Source: an uncultured Lachnospiraceae bacterium
GTDB lineage: Bacteria; Bacillota; Clostridia; Lachnospirales; Lachnospiraceae
Length of the DNA stretch: 5,098 bases
Assembly: GCA_902783295.1 (NCBI GenBank)
Contig: CACZQT010000417.1
Span: 1 to 5,098 of the forward strand
Direction of reading: 5' to 3'
In this document: positions 1 to 5,095 of the stretch, piece by piece
Layout of the letters: every line of letters starts with the position of its first letter
Numbering within the stretch: the stretch's first letter is position 1
Made by a program: the position numbers and the translations under genes
The notes under the pieces: model-generated
Databases searched by the model: none
Told to the model about the DNA's origin: nothing
The model's input: the letters and a program-made list of their open reading frames with translations, nothing else

Positions 1-85
1 GCTGGTAGCCAGGGCCCTGCTGCCGGCAGAGATCGTGGAAGGCTCCCGGCTGAAATATGAAATGCTGGGGTACGAGATTATCTGA
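1..85 (+). CDS. C-terminal end of an unidentified upstream gene (partial)
   Basis: An open frame enters from the left edge (first complete codon at 2) and ends at TGA 83-85, giving 27 residues that finish with RLKYEMLGYEII. A bulged terminator-like hairpin follows 21 nt later, which fits a genuine gene end rather than chance. The fragment is too short to assign to a family. The YExLGYEI-like ending recalls the C-terminus of some GNAT acetyltransferases, but that resemblance is weak and I do not call it. The hairpin and the separate promoter before livJ suggest it is not part of the transporter operon. Confidence 0.55.
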   Translation, partial: LVARALLPAEIVEGSRLKYEMLGYEII

Positions 86-106
86 GAAAGGCAGAAAGCC
101 GGATAG

Positions 107-161
107 ACCCCGGTATACAGAGCGCTGCGGACAGGGATTCGCAGCCTGTATACCGGGGTTT
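107..161 (+). terminator. Bulged hairpin, probable terminator of the upstream gene
   Basis: Positions 107-120 (ACCCCGGTATACAG) are perfectly complementary to 146-159, a 14-bp stem. Inside it, 124-129 (GCTGCG) pairs with 140-145 (CGCAGC) around a 10-nt loop. The unpaired AGC at 121-123 forms a one-sided bulge. The stem is followed by TTT (159-161), then GCG and TTATT, so the U-tract is short and interrupted. The position just after a stop codon and the stem strength support transcription termination, perhaps inefficient or factor-assisted. There is no T-run on the other strand, so it should act in the + direction only. Confidence 0.65.
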
Positions 162-260
162 GCGTTATTGTGTAGATAAAAACGGGTGCTGTTCACTGCG
201 CTGTCAAAACGACAGATCATGTACCAGACAGACTGTGAATGATAACAAAAACATGGAATA

Positions 261-270
261 TTTTGCAAAA
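261..270. promoter_or_regulatory. Perfect 10-bp palindrome TTTTGCAAAA upstream of the promoter
   Basis: TTTTGCAAAA is its own reverse complement. It lies in an AT-rich stretch (about 241-273), immediately upstream of where the -35 region of the predicted livJ promoter would fall. The placement suits an activator site, a repressor operator or an UP-like element. CodY and Lrp commonly control branched-chain amino-acid uptake. The site matches the CodY consensus (AATTTTCWGAAAATT) only in the outer T and A runs and not at the centre, so no regulator can be named. It could be a chance AT-rich palindrome. Confidence 0.3.
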
Positions 271-275
271 AACAG

Positions 276-304
276 GTGCAATCTGCTGAATTGTGTGCTA
301 TACT
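276..304 (+). promoter_or_regulatory. Candidate extended -10 promoter for the liv operon
   Basis: TGC followed by TATACT (TG at 296-297, hexamer at 299-304) matches the extended -10 consensus TGnTATAAT with one mismatch. At a 17-bp spacing the -35 position holds GTGCAA (276-281), a poor match, which an extended -10 tolerates. Transcription would begin near 310-314, giving a leader of about 70 nt before livJ. An overlapping alternative is TTGTGT (291-296) with TAATAA (313-318) at 16-bp spacing. It is the best sigma-70/sigma-A type site I can see between the upstream hairpin and livJ. Confidence 0.5.
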
Positions 305-328
305 CAGTTCTGTAATAAAAATTCGGAA

Positions 329-355
329 ACAGGAGACAGTTAAGAGGTCGCCTGT
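329..355 (+). promoter_or_regulatory. Leader stem-loop in the livJ 5' untranslated region
   Basis: ACAGGAGAC (329-337) can pair with GTCGCCTGT (347-355): eight pairs with one internal A-G mismatch, around a 9-nt loop. It ends 12 nt before the livJ Shine-Dalgarno and has no T-run, so it is not a terminator. It leaves the ribosome site free. If real, it more likely stabilises the 5' end of the mRNA or marks a protein-binding site. Stems of this size can also arise by chance. Confidence 0.35.
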
Positions 356-367
356 GCACCCCGAAAA

Positions 368-375
368 AAAGGAGG
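368..375 (+). promoter_or_regulatory. Consensus Shine-Dalgarno that fixes the livJ start
   Basis: AAAGGAGG at 368-375 sits 5 nt before ATG 381. It selects that ATG over the in-frame GTG at 276, which has no comparable site and would place 35 non-signal-like residues before the signal peptide. Confidence 0.9.
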
Positions 376-380
376 ACGTT

Positions 381-1622
381 ATGAAGAAAAACTGGATGAA
401 GAAGCTCATGGCTCTGGCTCTTTGCGGCGCAATGGCTATGGCACCCTGCATGGTAAAAGCTGAAGGCGAAATCCCGATCGGCGCCGTGCTTCCTCTGACC
501 GGATCTTCCACCGGTGAATTCCTGAAGGCTGCTATGGAAGTAGCTGAGGACATCATCAACAATTCCCACGATCTGGATTGGGATCTGGCGAAGAACGAAG
601 GCATCCTGGACGGACAGAAAGTAGCTCTGCAGTTTGCGGATCATCAGGCCAGCGCAGATATGGCTACCACAGAAGCCGCCAAGCTGCTGGATGACGGCGT
701 AGTTGTTATCACCGGCGCCTACAACTCCGGATGCTCCGCTTCCGTAGCTACCATGGCTCTGGAATATGGTGTTCCGATGGTTTGCGGTTCTTCTTCTTCC
801 GCATCTCTGACGGACGGCACCACCTATCCTTTCGCTTCCATCTTCAATCGTGTGGCTGCGAACGATGCTCAGGAATCCGCTGAATTCTTTGAATTCCTGA
901 AGTACCTGAACGAGAAGTATGATGCCGGCATCGAAAAGGTTGCCATTGCCTGGATCAACAACTCCTATGGTATCCATGCGGACGAAATGTTCCAGAAGTA
1001 TGCAGGCGAGACCGGTTTCGAAGTAGTTGCCAGCGTTTCCTATGAATCCTCTGCTACCTCCTTCGATACCGAAGCAGCTCAGATCAAGGAATCCGGCGCC
1101 GACGTTGTATTCCAGGCTTCCTACATCGGCGACCTGACCCTGTTCGCTCAGGCTTACAGCTCCCTGGAATTTGAACCGAAGATGATCATCTGCTACTGCG
1201 GTGGTTTCCAGGATGCTTCCTTCGCGAAGGTTGCGACCGATCTGGGCGTGAACAACTACGCCGGCGGCCAGGCTTGCACCGCTGTTCTGGCGGACAAGCT
1301 GCCTGTATTCTCCTATGTAAACGAACTGTACAAGGCTAAGACCGGCCAGGATATCGATGGCCCGGCTCTGGAAGAATTCGCTTCCGTTATCGTAGCTGCT
1401 CAGGCAATTCAGGCAGCCGGCTCCACGGATGCTGCAGCGATCAACGAAGTTCTGAAGTCCAGCGAATTCGAAGCTCCTTATCTGATCACCCAGAAGATCC
1501 ACTTCGACGAGAACGGCCAGAACGACGTTATGCCTGCCGTTGTTACCCAGCTGATCGACGGTGCTTATGAGGATGTATTCCCGATCGATGATTACACCAC
1601 TTCCGAACCTGCCCTGAAATAA
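381..1622 (+). CDS. livJ: Branched-chain amino-acid ABC transporter, exported substrate-binding protein (LivJ/LivK family)
   Basis: The product is 413 residues and captures an amino acid outside the membrane for LivHMGF. Residues 1-27 form a type I signal peptide: basic MKKNWMKK, hydrophobic core to about 25, and likely cleavage VKA|EG at 27/28. Cys15 (LALC) and Cys23 (MAPC) do not make a proper lipobox. Residues 30 to about 395 fit a type 1 periplasmic binding fold (Peripla_BP_6). Evidence includes GAVLPLTG near 34-41, a ligand-pocket segment GAYNSGCSAS (112-121), the serine-rich GSSSSASLT (136-144), NNSYG (193-197), SYIGD (247-251) and the late strand IHFDENGQ (373-380). Length is slightly above that of E. 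coli LivJ. The gene is first in the operon and followed by a hairpin, consistent with higher expression than the permeases. Its codon choice is strongly biased: no TTA, CTA or TCA through at least codon 374. The ligand cannot be fixed from sequence; leucine, isoleucine or valine is the family default. Confidence 0.93.
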   Translation: MKKNWMKKLMALALCGAMAMAPCMVKAEGEIPIGAVLPLTGSSTGEFLKAAMEVAEDIINNSHDLDWDLAKNEGILDGQKVALQFADHQASADMATTEAAKLLDDGVVVITGAYNSGCSASVATMALEYGVPMVCGSSSSASLTDGTTYPFASIFNRVAANDAQESAEFFEFLKYLNEKYDAGIEKVAIAWINNSYGIHADEMFQKYAGETGFEVVASVSYESSATSFDTEAAQIKESGADVVFQASYIGDLTLFAQAYSSLEFEPKMIICYCGGFQDASFAKVATDLGVNNYAGGQACTAVLADKLPVFSYVNELYKAKTGQDIDGPALEEFASVIVAAQAIQAAGSTDAAAINEVLKSSEFEAPYLITQKIHFDENGQNDVMPAVVTQLIDGAYEDVFPIDDYTTSEPALK

Positions 1623-1683
1623 TCTCCGCGCAGTGTTGGAGAAGCAAATCAGGAATCGGCAGCATAAGACTTGAAATGCAGGA

Positions 1684-1719
1684 GGGACGGGCAGGTTTTC
1701 CTGCCCGCCCCTTTTCCTT
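1684..1719 (+). terminator. Intercistronic hairpin with T-run between livJ and livH (leaky terminator or 3'-end stabiliser)
   Basis: CGGGCAGG (1688-1695) pairs perfectly with CCTGCCCG (1700-1707) around a TTTT loop. After one A-C mismatch, GGG (1684-1686) pairs with CCC (1709-1711). TTTTCCTT follows directly (1712-1719). This is a typical intrinsic-terminator shape in the middle of an operon. I see no promoter in the 30 nt between it and livH, so livH-livF probably depends on read-through. The expected effect is more livJ message than transporter message. It may also protect the livJ 3' end from exonucleases. Confidence 0.75.
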
Positions 1720-1749
1720 ATCTCGGCGGGAGTCAGAAACGAGGAATTT

Positions 1750-2604
1750 ATGATTGGACAAATATTGATTAATGGCCTTCTGAACGGCTTTGTCTATGCA
1801 CTGGTTGCCGTAGGCCTGAGCCTTACCTGGGGCGTTATGGATATTGTGAATTTCGCTCACGGGGAATTCCTGCTGTGGGGTATGTACGCAGCCTTCTGGA
1901 TCTGGAGCCTGGTAGGTCTGGATCCGTTGATATCTCTTCCCATTATAGTGGTGCTGATTTTCGCGCTTGGCGTACTGACATATCTGATTGTCATCCGCCG
2001 GGTGCTGAAGGTGTCCGGGCTGACAGCCCTGCTGGCTACCTTCGGTCTCAGCATGGTACTGAAAAATCTTACACAGTTCTTCTGGACTGCCAATTACAAA
2101 AACATCACCAACCCTCTGGTGAGCAATAAAAGTTTTAAAGTCCTGGGAATGTATATCCGTCAGGACTATGTGGTGGCGGCAGTCGGCGCTCTGCTGCTGA
2201 CGATGCTGGTCATGGCTTTTATGAACAAAACCAAGACCGGTGTAGCCATCAAAGCGACATCCATGAACAAACAGGCCGCACAGCTGATGGGCATCGACAC
2301 CAGCCGGATATATGCCATAACCTTTGGCCTTTCCGGTGCCTGCGTCGGAGCGGCGGCTGCCCTCATGGCCAGTTTTACCCCTATCTATCCGGAAGCCTGC
2401 GCTCTGTATTCCACACTGGCCTTTGTAATTGTGGCTCTGGGCGGCTTCGGAAATATCAAAGGCGCCTTGTATGCCGGTCTGATTATCGGTGTGGCGGAAG
2501 CGCTGGGCGGGTACCTGATCGGTACGTCTTATAAGTATCTGGTAGTTTTCCTGATCTATCTGATCGTGATCCAGATTCGTCCAAGGGGGTTGTTCGGATG
2601 GTAA
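1750..2604 (+). CDS. livH: Branched-chain amino-acid ABC transporter, permease LivH
   Basis: The 284-residue inner-membrane protein is one half of the transport channel, paired with LivM. It is strongly hydrophobic, with about eight likely membrane segments (near 4-27, 36-55, 58-82, 90-112, 139-158, 187-210, 218-256 and 261-277). Family motifs are clear. VNFAHGEFLLWGMY lies at 33-46. The cytoplasmic coupling loop TGVAIKATSMNKQAAQLMGI (163-182) contacts an ATPase subunit. The late motif ALGGFGNIKGAL is at 229-240, and the ending RPRGLFG at 278-283. A GAGGA site (1741-1745) stands 4 nt before the ATG, and the length is normal for LivH. The start lies 127 nt after the livJ stop, beyond a terminator-like hairpin. 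The last 7 nt overlap livM, suggesting translational coupling. The gene shows no sign of damage. Confidence 0.95.
   Translation: MIGQILINGLLNGFVYALVAVGLSLTWGVMDIVNFAHGEFLLWGMYAAFWIWSLVGLDPLISLPIIVVLIFALGVLTYLIVIRRVLKVSGLTALLATFGLSMVLKNLTQFFWTANYKNITNPLVSNKSFKVLGMYIRQDYVVAAVGALLLTMLVMAFMNKTKTGVAIKATSMNKQAAQLMGIDTSRIYAITFGLSGACVGAAAALMASFTPIYPEACALYSTLAFVIVALGGFGNIKGALYAGLIIGVAEALGGYLIGTSYKYLVVFLIYLIVIQIRPRGLFGW
2583..2589 (+). promoter_or_regulatory. Shine-Dalgarno for livM inside the end of livH
   Basis: AAGGGGG lies 8 nt before ATG 2598, within the livH codons for the RPRG ending. It supports the overlapping livM start, where ATGGTAA holds both the new ATG and the livH stop. Confidence 0.7.
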
Positions 2605-3626
2605 ATTTGAAAAAATACAGGCTGGCGCTGATTCTGCTGGCCGCGTTTATCCTGATACCGCTGACCATCGGCAATACTACGGACGTACATAACGTAATTA
2701 TTTATATCCTGATCTACGCCATGGTAGGAGAGGCCTGGAACCTGATTACCGGCTTTACCGGACAGACTTCCTTCGGGCATGCAGCCTACTTCGGCATAGG
2801 GGCTTATACATCCACGATCATGCTGCAGTATTACCATATCACTCCCTGGATCGGGATGCTGGTCGGCGGTCTGATCGCAGCGGCTCTGGCTTTTGTGATC
2901 AACTTCCAGATGTTCAAGCTGAAGGGTCATTATTTCGCCATTGCCACGTTGTGCGTAGCTGAAATTCTGAAAACCATTTTCAGTAAATGGAAATGGGTAG
3001 GAGCCGGAGACGGTATCGCCCTGACTCCGATTGTAGCCCTGATTCCGGATGCTCCGAAGAGCGCCTGGGGGAAGATCGCCTGGCTGAGCCTGGATGTACG
3101 GAACCGTCTTCCTTTCCTGTTCACCACGCTGGCTATGTTCGTCATCGTCTTTATCGTTTGCGCAGCCCTGGAAAATTCCAAGATCGGTTTTTACTGGAAA
3201 GCAATCCGCGAGAGCCACGAAGTGGCGGAATCCATCGGCATCAACCCCCGAAATTACAAGCTGCTGGCTATGTGCATCAGCGCTTTCATCGCGGCGATCG
3301 GCGGTACCTTCTTTGCCCAGTTCTTCAAGTATATTGATGCCATCACCGTATTCCCCATGAGCGTTTCTATGATTTTCGTGCTGGTAACGGTGCTTGGCGG
3401 CCTTGGAAATATCTACGGACCGATCATCGGTGCTGTCATTTACTACTCTCTGGACCTGATCATGCGGCGTCTGACGGGCAGCTCCGGCAGCGGCCTGGAC
3501 CAGGTAGTATTCGGCGCACTGATTGTTCTGATCACCTGCACGGAGCCGCTGGGTATTATGGGCATCGTGGAGAAGGTGAAAGCAAGGCTTTTGAAAAAGA
3601 AGGAAGGAGGGAAGGAGAATGGCTGA
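2598..3626 (+). CDS. livM: Branched-chain amino-acid ABC transporter, permease LivM
   Basis: This 342-residue inner-membrane protein forms the second half of the channel with LivH. The first membrane helix spans about 8-24 after a short basic start. The family hallmark NLITGFTGQTSFGHAAYFG is at 48-66, LKGHYFAIATL at 108-118, and VGAGDGI (134-140) stands where most homologues have a TGGxDG-like motif. An extramembrane segment runs from about 128 to 170. The coupling loop KIGFYWKAIRESHEVAESIG (195-214) follows, then INPRNYKLLA and further helices. VLGGLGNIYGPIIGAV at 265-280 is the counterpart of the LivH motif ALGGFGNIKGAL, showing that the two permeases are related. The C-terminus (about 326-342) is a short hydrophilic, lysine-rich tail whose codons also serve as the livG ribosome site. 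The gene overlaps livH by 7 nt and livG by 8 nt. Length and motifs are normal for the family. Confidence 0.95.
   Translation: MVNLKKYRLALILLAAFILIPLTIGNTTDVHNVIIYILIYAMVGEAWNLITGFTGQTSFGHAAYFGIGAYTSTIMLQYYHITPWIGMLVGGLIAAALAFVINFQMFKLKGHYFAIATLCVAEILKTIFSKWKWVGAGDGIALTPIVALIPDAPKSAWGKIAWLSLDVRNRLPFLFTTLAMFVIVFIVCAALENSKIGFYWKAIRESHEVAESIGINPRNYKLLAMCISAFIAAIGGTFFAQFFKYIDAITVFPMSVSMIFVLVTVLGGLGNIYGPIIGAVIYYSLDLIMRRLTGSSGSGLDQVVFGALIVLITCTEPLGIMGIVEKVKARLLKKKEGGKENG
3593..3619 (+). promoter_or_regulatory. 27-nt all-purine run giving stacked Shine-Dalgarno sites for livG
   Basis: Every base from 3593 to 3619 is A or G. AAGGAGG at 3604-3610 is 8 nt from ATG 3619 and is the best-placed site. AGGAAGG before it and AAGGAG (3612-3617) after it are further anti-16S matches at less suitable distances. 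The same bases encode the KKKEGGKEN tail of LivM. The site supports the livG start at 3619 despite the roughly 20-residue N-terminal extension this gives. Confidence 0.75.
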
Positions 3627-4413
3627 TGCGGTCAGGGTAAATCCTTACAATCCGGCAGAGAACAGCAAGCCGGTGGATGAGCTTTTGAAAATCCAGAATA
3701 TCACGAAGAAATTCGGAAGCCTGGTAGCGAATGAAGACGTTACGTTTTCGATCCATCATGGCAGCATTGTCAGCCTGATCGGACCGAACGGCGCCGGAAA
3801 AACCACGCTGTTCAACAGTATTTCCGGATACTATCCTCCCACCTCCGGTAAGGTGTATTTCGAAGGAAAAGACATTACCGGCAAACCCGCCTATGAAATC
3901 TGCAAGCTGGGCATTACCCGTACCTTCCAGGTGGTAAAAACCCTGAAGGAGATGACTGTAGAAGAGAACATCATGACAGGCGCTTTCCTGCATACCGGCA
4001 GCCGGCGCCAGGCGCAGAAGGATGCCGCAGCTATCCTGGAAATGACCGGATTGTCGGACAAGAAGGGCATCAAAGGCGGAAGCCTGACGATTATCGACAA
4101 GAAGCGCGTGGAGATTGCCAGGGCACTGGCGACGAAACCGAAGCTGCTGATGCTGGATGAATGTATGGCCGGCCTGAACCAGACGGAGATCAAGGACGTC
4201 ATGAATCTCTGCCTGCGTCTGCGGGACGAAGGCATCACCCTGCTGATCGTGGAACACATTATGGAAGCCATCATGCCAATCTCTGACTGGATTGTGGTGC
4301 TAAACGCCGGGAAGAAGATTGCGGAAGGCCTGCCGCAGGACATTGTAGACAACGAGGAAGTCATCAAAGCTTATCTGGGGGATCGCTATAATGCTGAAAG
4401 TAAGAAATCTTAA
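3619..4413 (+). CDS. livG: Branched-chain amino-acid ABC transporter, ATP-binding protein LivG (variant ABC signature)
   Basis: The product is a 264-residue cytoplasmic ATPase that pairs with LivF to power LivHM. About 20 extra residues (MADAVRVNPY and onward) precede the usual start of the domain at LLKIQNITKKFG (22-33). Walker A GPNGAGKTT is at 55-63 and the Q-loop glutamine is Gln104 in TRTFQ. Walker B LLMLDE is at 176-181 with catalytic Glu181, the D-loop region is AGLN (184-187), and the switch histidine is His213 in VEH. The ABC signature expected before KKRVEIARALATKPK reads LTIID (156-160), not LSGGQ or LSYGQ. Its serine and glycines are absent, although the flanking sequence aligns well, so this is substitution and not a frameshift. 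From memory, part of the LivG family carries LTLAQ-like variants, so this may be a lineage feature. Cys182 replaces the proline usual after the Walker B glutamate. The gene overlaps livM by 8 nt and livF by 23 nt. Confidence 0.93.
   Translation: MADAVRVNPYNPAENSKPVDELLKIQNITKKFGSLVANEDVTFSIHHGSIVSLIGPNGAGKTTLFNSISGYYPPTSGKVYFEGKDITGKPAYEICKLGITRTFQVVKTLKEMTVEENIMTGAFLHTGSRRQAQKDAAAILEMTGLSDKKGIKGGSLTIIDKKRVEIARALATKPKLLMLDECMAGLNQTEIKDVMNLCLRLRDEGITLLIVEHIMEAIMPISDWIVVLNAGKKIAEGLPQDIVDNEEVIKAYLGDRYNAESKKS
4377..4381 (+). promoter_or_regulatory. Weak Shine-Dalgarno for livF inside livG
   Basis: GGGGG at 4377-4381 is 9 nt before ATG 4391. It is the only purine-rich candidate near the start, and a weaker site than those of livJ and livG. 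LivF synthesis may therefore rely on ribosomes already translating livG. Confidence 0.45.
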
Positions 4414-5095
4414 GCTGGGCTATGATAACGTACCGGTCGTTTTCGATGTGTCCCTGGATGTGCAGGAAAAAGAAGTGGTTTCCATTGTAGGCTCCAACGG
4501 AGCCGGGAAATCCACGATTCTCCGGGGACTTTCCGGACTGATCCGTCCCATGGGAGGAAGCATTGAATTCATGGGGCAGGATATCACCCGCGTACCGGCA
4601 CATAAACTGGTAGAAATGGGCATTGCACATGTCCCGGAGGGCCGGCAGCTTTTCGGCAAGCTCTCCGTACGTGAAAACCTGATGATGGGAGCGTATACAC
4701 TGAAGGATGACGCGACGAAGAAGGATGCCCTGGAACAGGTGTATACTCTGTTCCCCCGCCTGAAAGAAAGAGAAGACCAGGCGGCGGAGACATTCTCCGG
4801 CGGCGAGCAGCAGATGCTGGCCATCGCCCGCGGACTGATGTGCAAACCGAAGCTCCTGATGATCGATGAGATGTCACTGGGCCTGGCTCCGGTGCTGGTA
4901 GATAAAGTAATGGACTCCCTGAAAGAGATCCGCCAGACCGGCATCACCGTTCTGATAGTAGAACAGAAGGTAAAAGAAGCCCTGGAACTCGCAGACAGAG
5001 GATACGTACTCGCCACCGGACGAATCGTCCAGTCCGGAACCAGCGCCGAACTGCTGGAAAGCGATATTGTGAAAAAGGCTTATCTTGGTATGTAG
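4391..5095 (+). CDS. livF: Branched-chain amino-acid ABC transporter, ATP-binding protein LivF
   Basis: The product is a 234-residue cytoplasmic ATPase, the partner of LivG. The opening MLKVRNLKLGYDNVPVV is typical of LivF and fixes the start. Walker A GSNGAGKST is at 34-42. The LivF hallmark VPEGRQLFGKLSVRENL (81-97) has Glu83 at about the Q-loop position. The ABC signature FSGGEQQ (135-141) is canonical. Walker B LLMIDE is at 155-160 with catalytic Glu160, followed by MSLGLAP (161-167). Gln192 in VEQ replaces the switch histidine, as in E. coli LivF, followed by ALELADRGYVLATGRI (197-212). Length is normal. The gene starts within the last 23 nt of livG in another frame and ends with TAG 3 nt before the window edge, so any terminator or further operon gene lies outside. 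Confidence 0.95.
   Translation: MLKVRNLKLGYDNVPVVFDVSLDVQEKEVVSIVGSNGAGKSTILRGLSGLIRPMGGSIEFMGQDITRVPAHKLVEMGIAHVPEGRQLFGKLSVRENLMMGAYTLKDDATKKDALEQVYTLFPRLKEREDQAAETFSGGEQQMLAIARGLMCKPKLLMIDEMSLGLAPVLVDKVMDSLKEIRQTGITVLIVEQKVKEALELADRGYVLATGRIVQSGTSAELLESDIVKKAYLGM

Noticed and set aside
201..215. Small inverted repeat CTGTC-AAAAC-GACAG
   Set aside because: A 5-bp stem upstream of the predicted promoter is within chance expectation, and it has no T-run or other supporting feature.
259..273. CodY box at the AT-rich palindrome
   Set aside because: Only about 9 of 15 positions match the consensus, and the centre does not fit. A CodY call would rest on expectation and not on the sequence.
276..380. 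Upstream in-frame GTG start that would lengthen LivJ by 35 residues
   Set aside because: It would start upstream of the predicted transcription start, has no Shine-Dalgarno, and would bury the signal peptide. ATG 381 with AAAGGAGG is far better.
305..380. T-box or peptide attenuator in the livJ leader
   Set aside because: The predicted leader is only about 70 nt, with no T-box core, no specifier arm, and no leucine-, isoleucine- or valine-rich short open frame followed by a terminator.
204..1502. A 432-codon open frame on the - strand, nearly antisense to all of livJ
   Set aside because: It is in codon register with livJ and exists because livJ avoids TTA, CTA and TCA. The predicted protein has no recognisable domain, and the + strand gene has a signal peptide, family motifs and a consensus ribosome site.
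2556..3218. A 220-codon - strand open frame over livM
   Set aside because: It lies fully across a clear permease gene, its composition is not protein-like (rich in Q, R, G and D), and it shows no family motif.
3556..4257. A 233-codon - strand open frame over livG
   Set aside because: It is a shadow of the ATPase gene and I see no domain in it.
516..4570. Seven GAATTC (EcoRI) sites, five of them in livJ (516, 882, 891, 1374, 1464) plus 1864 and 4565
   Set aside because: This is more than chance for 5 kb, but those in livJ come from Glu-Phe codon pairs (EF) in a codon-biased gene. They are not spaced or oriented like a repeat element.
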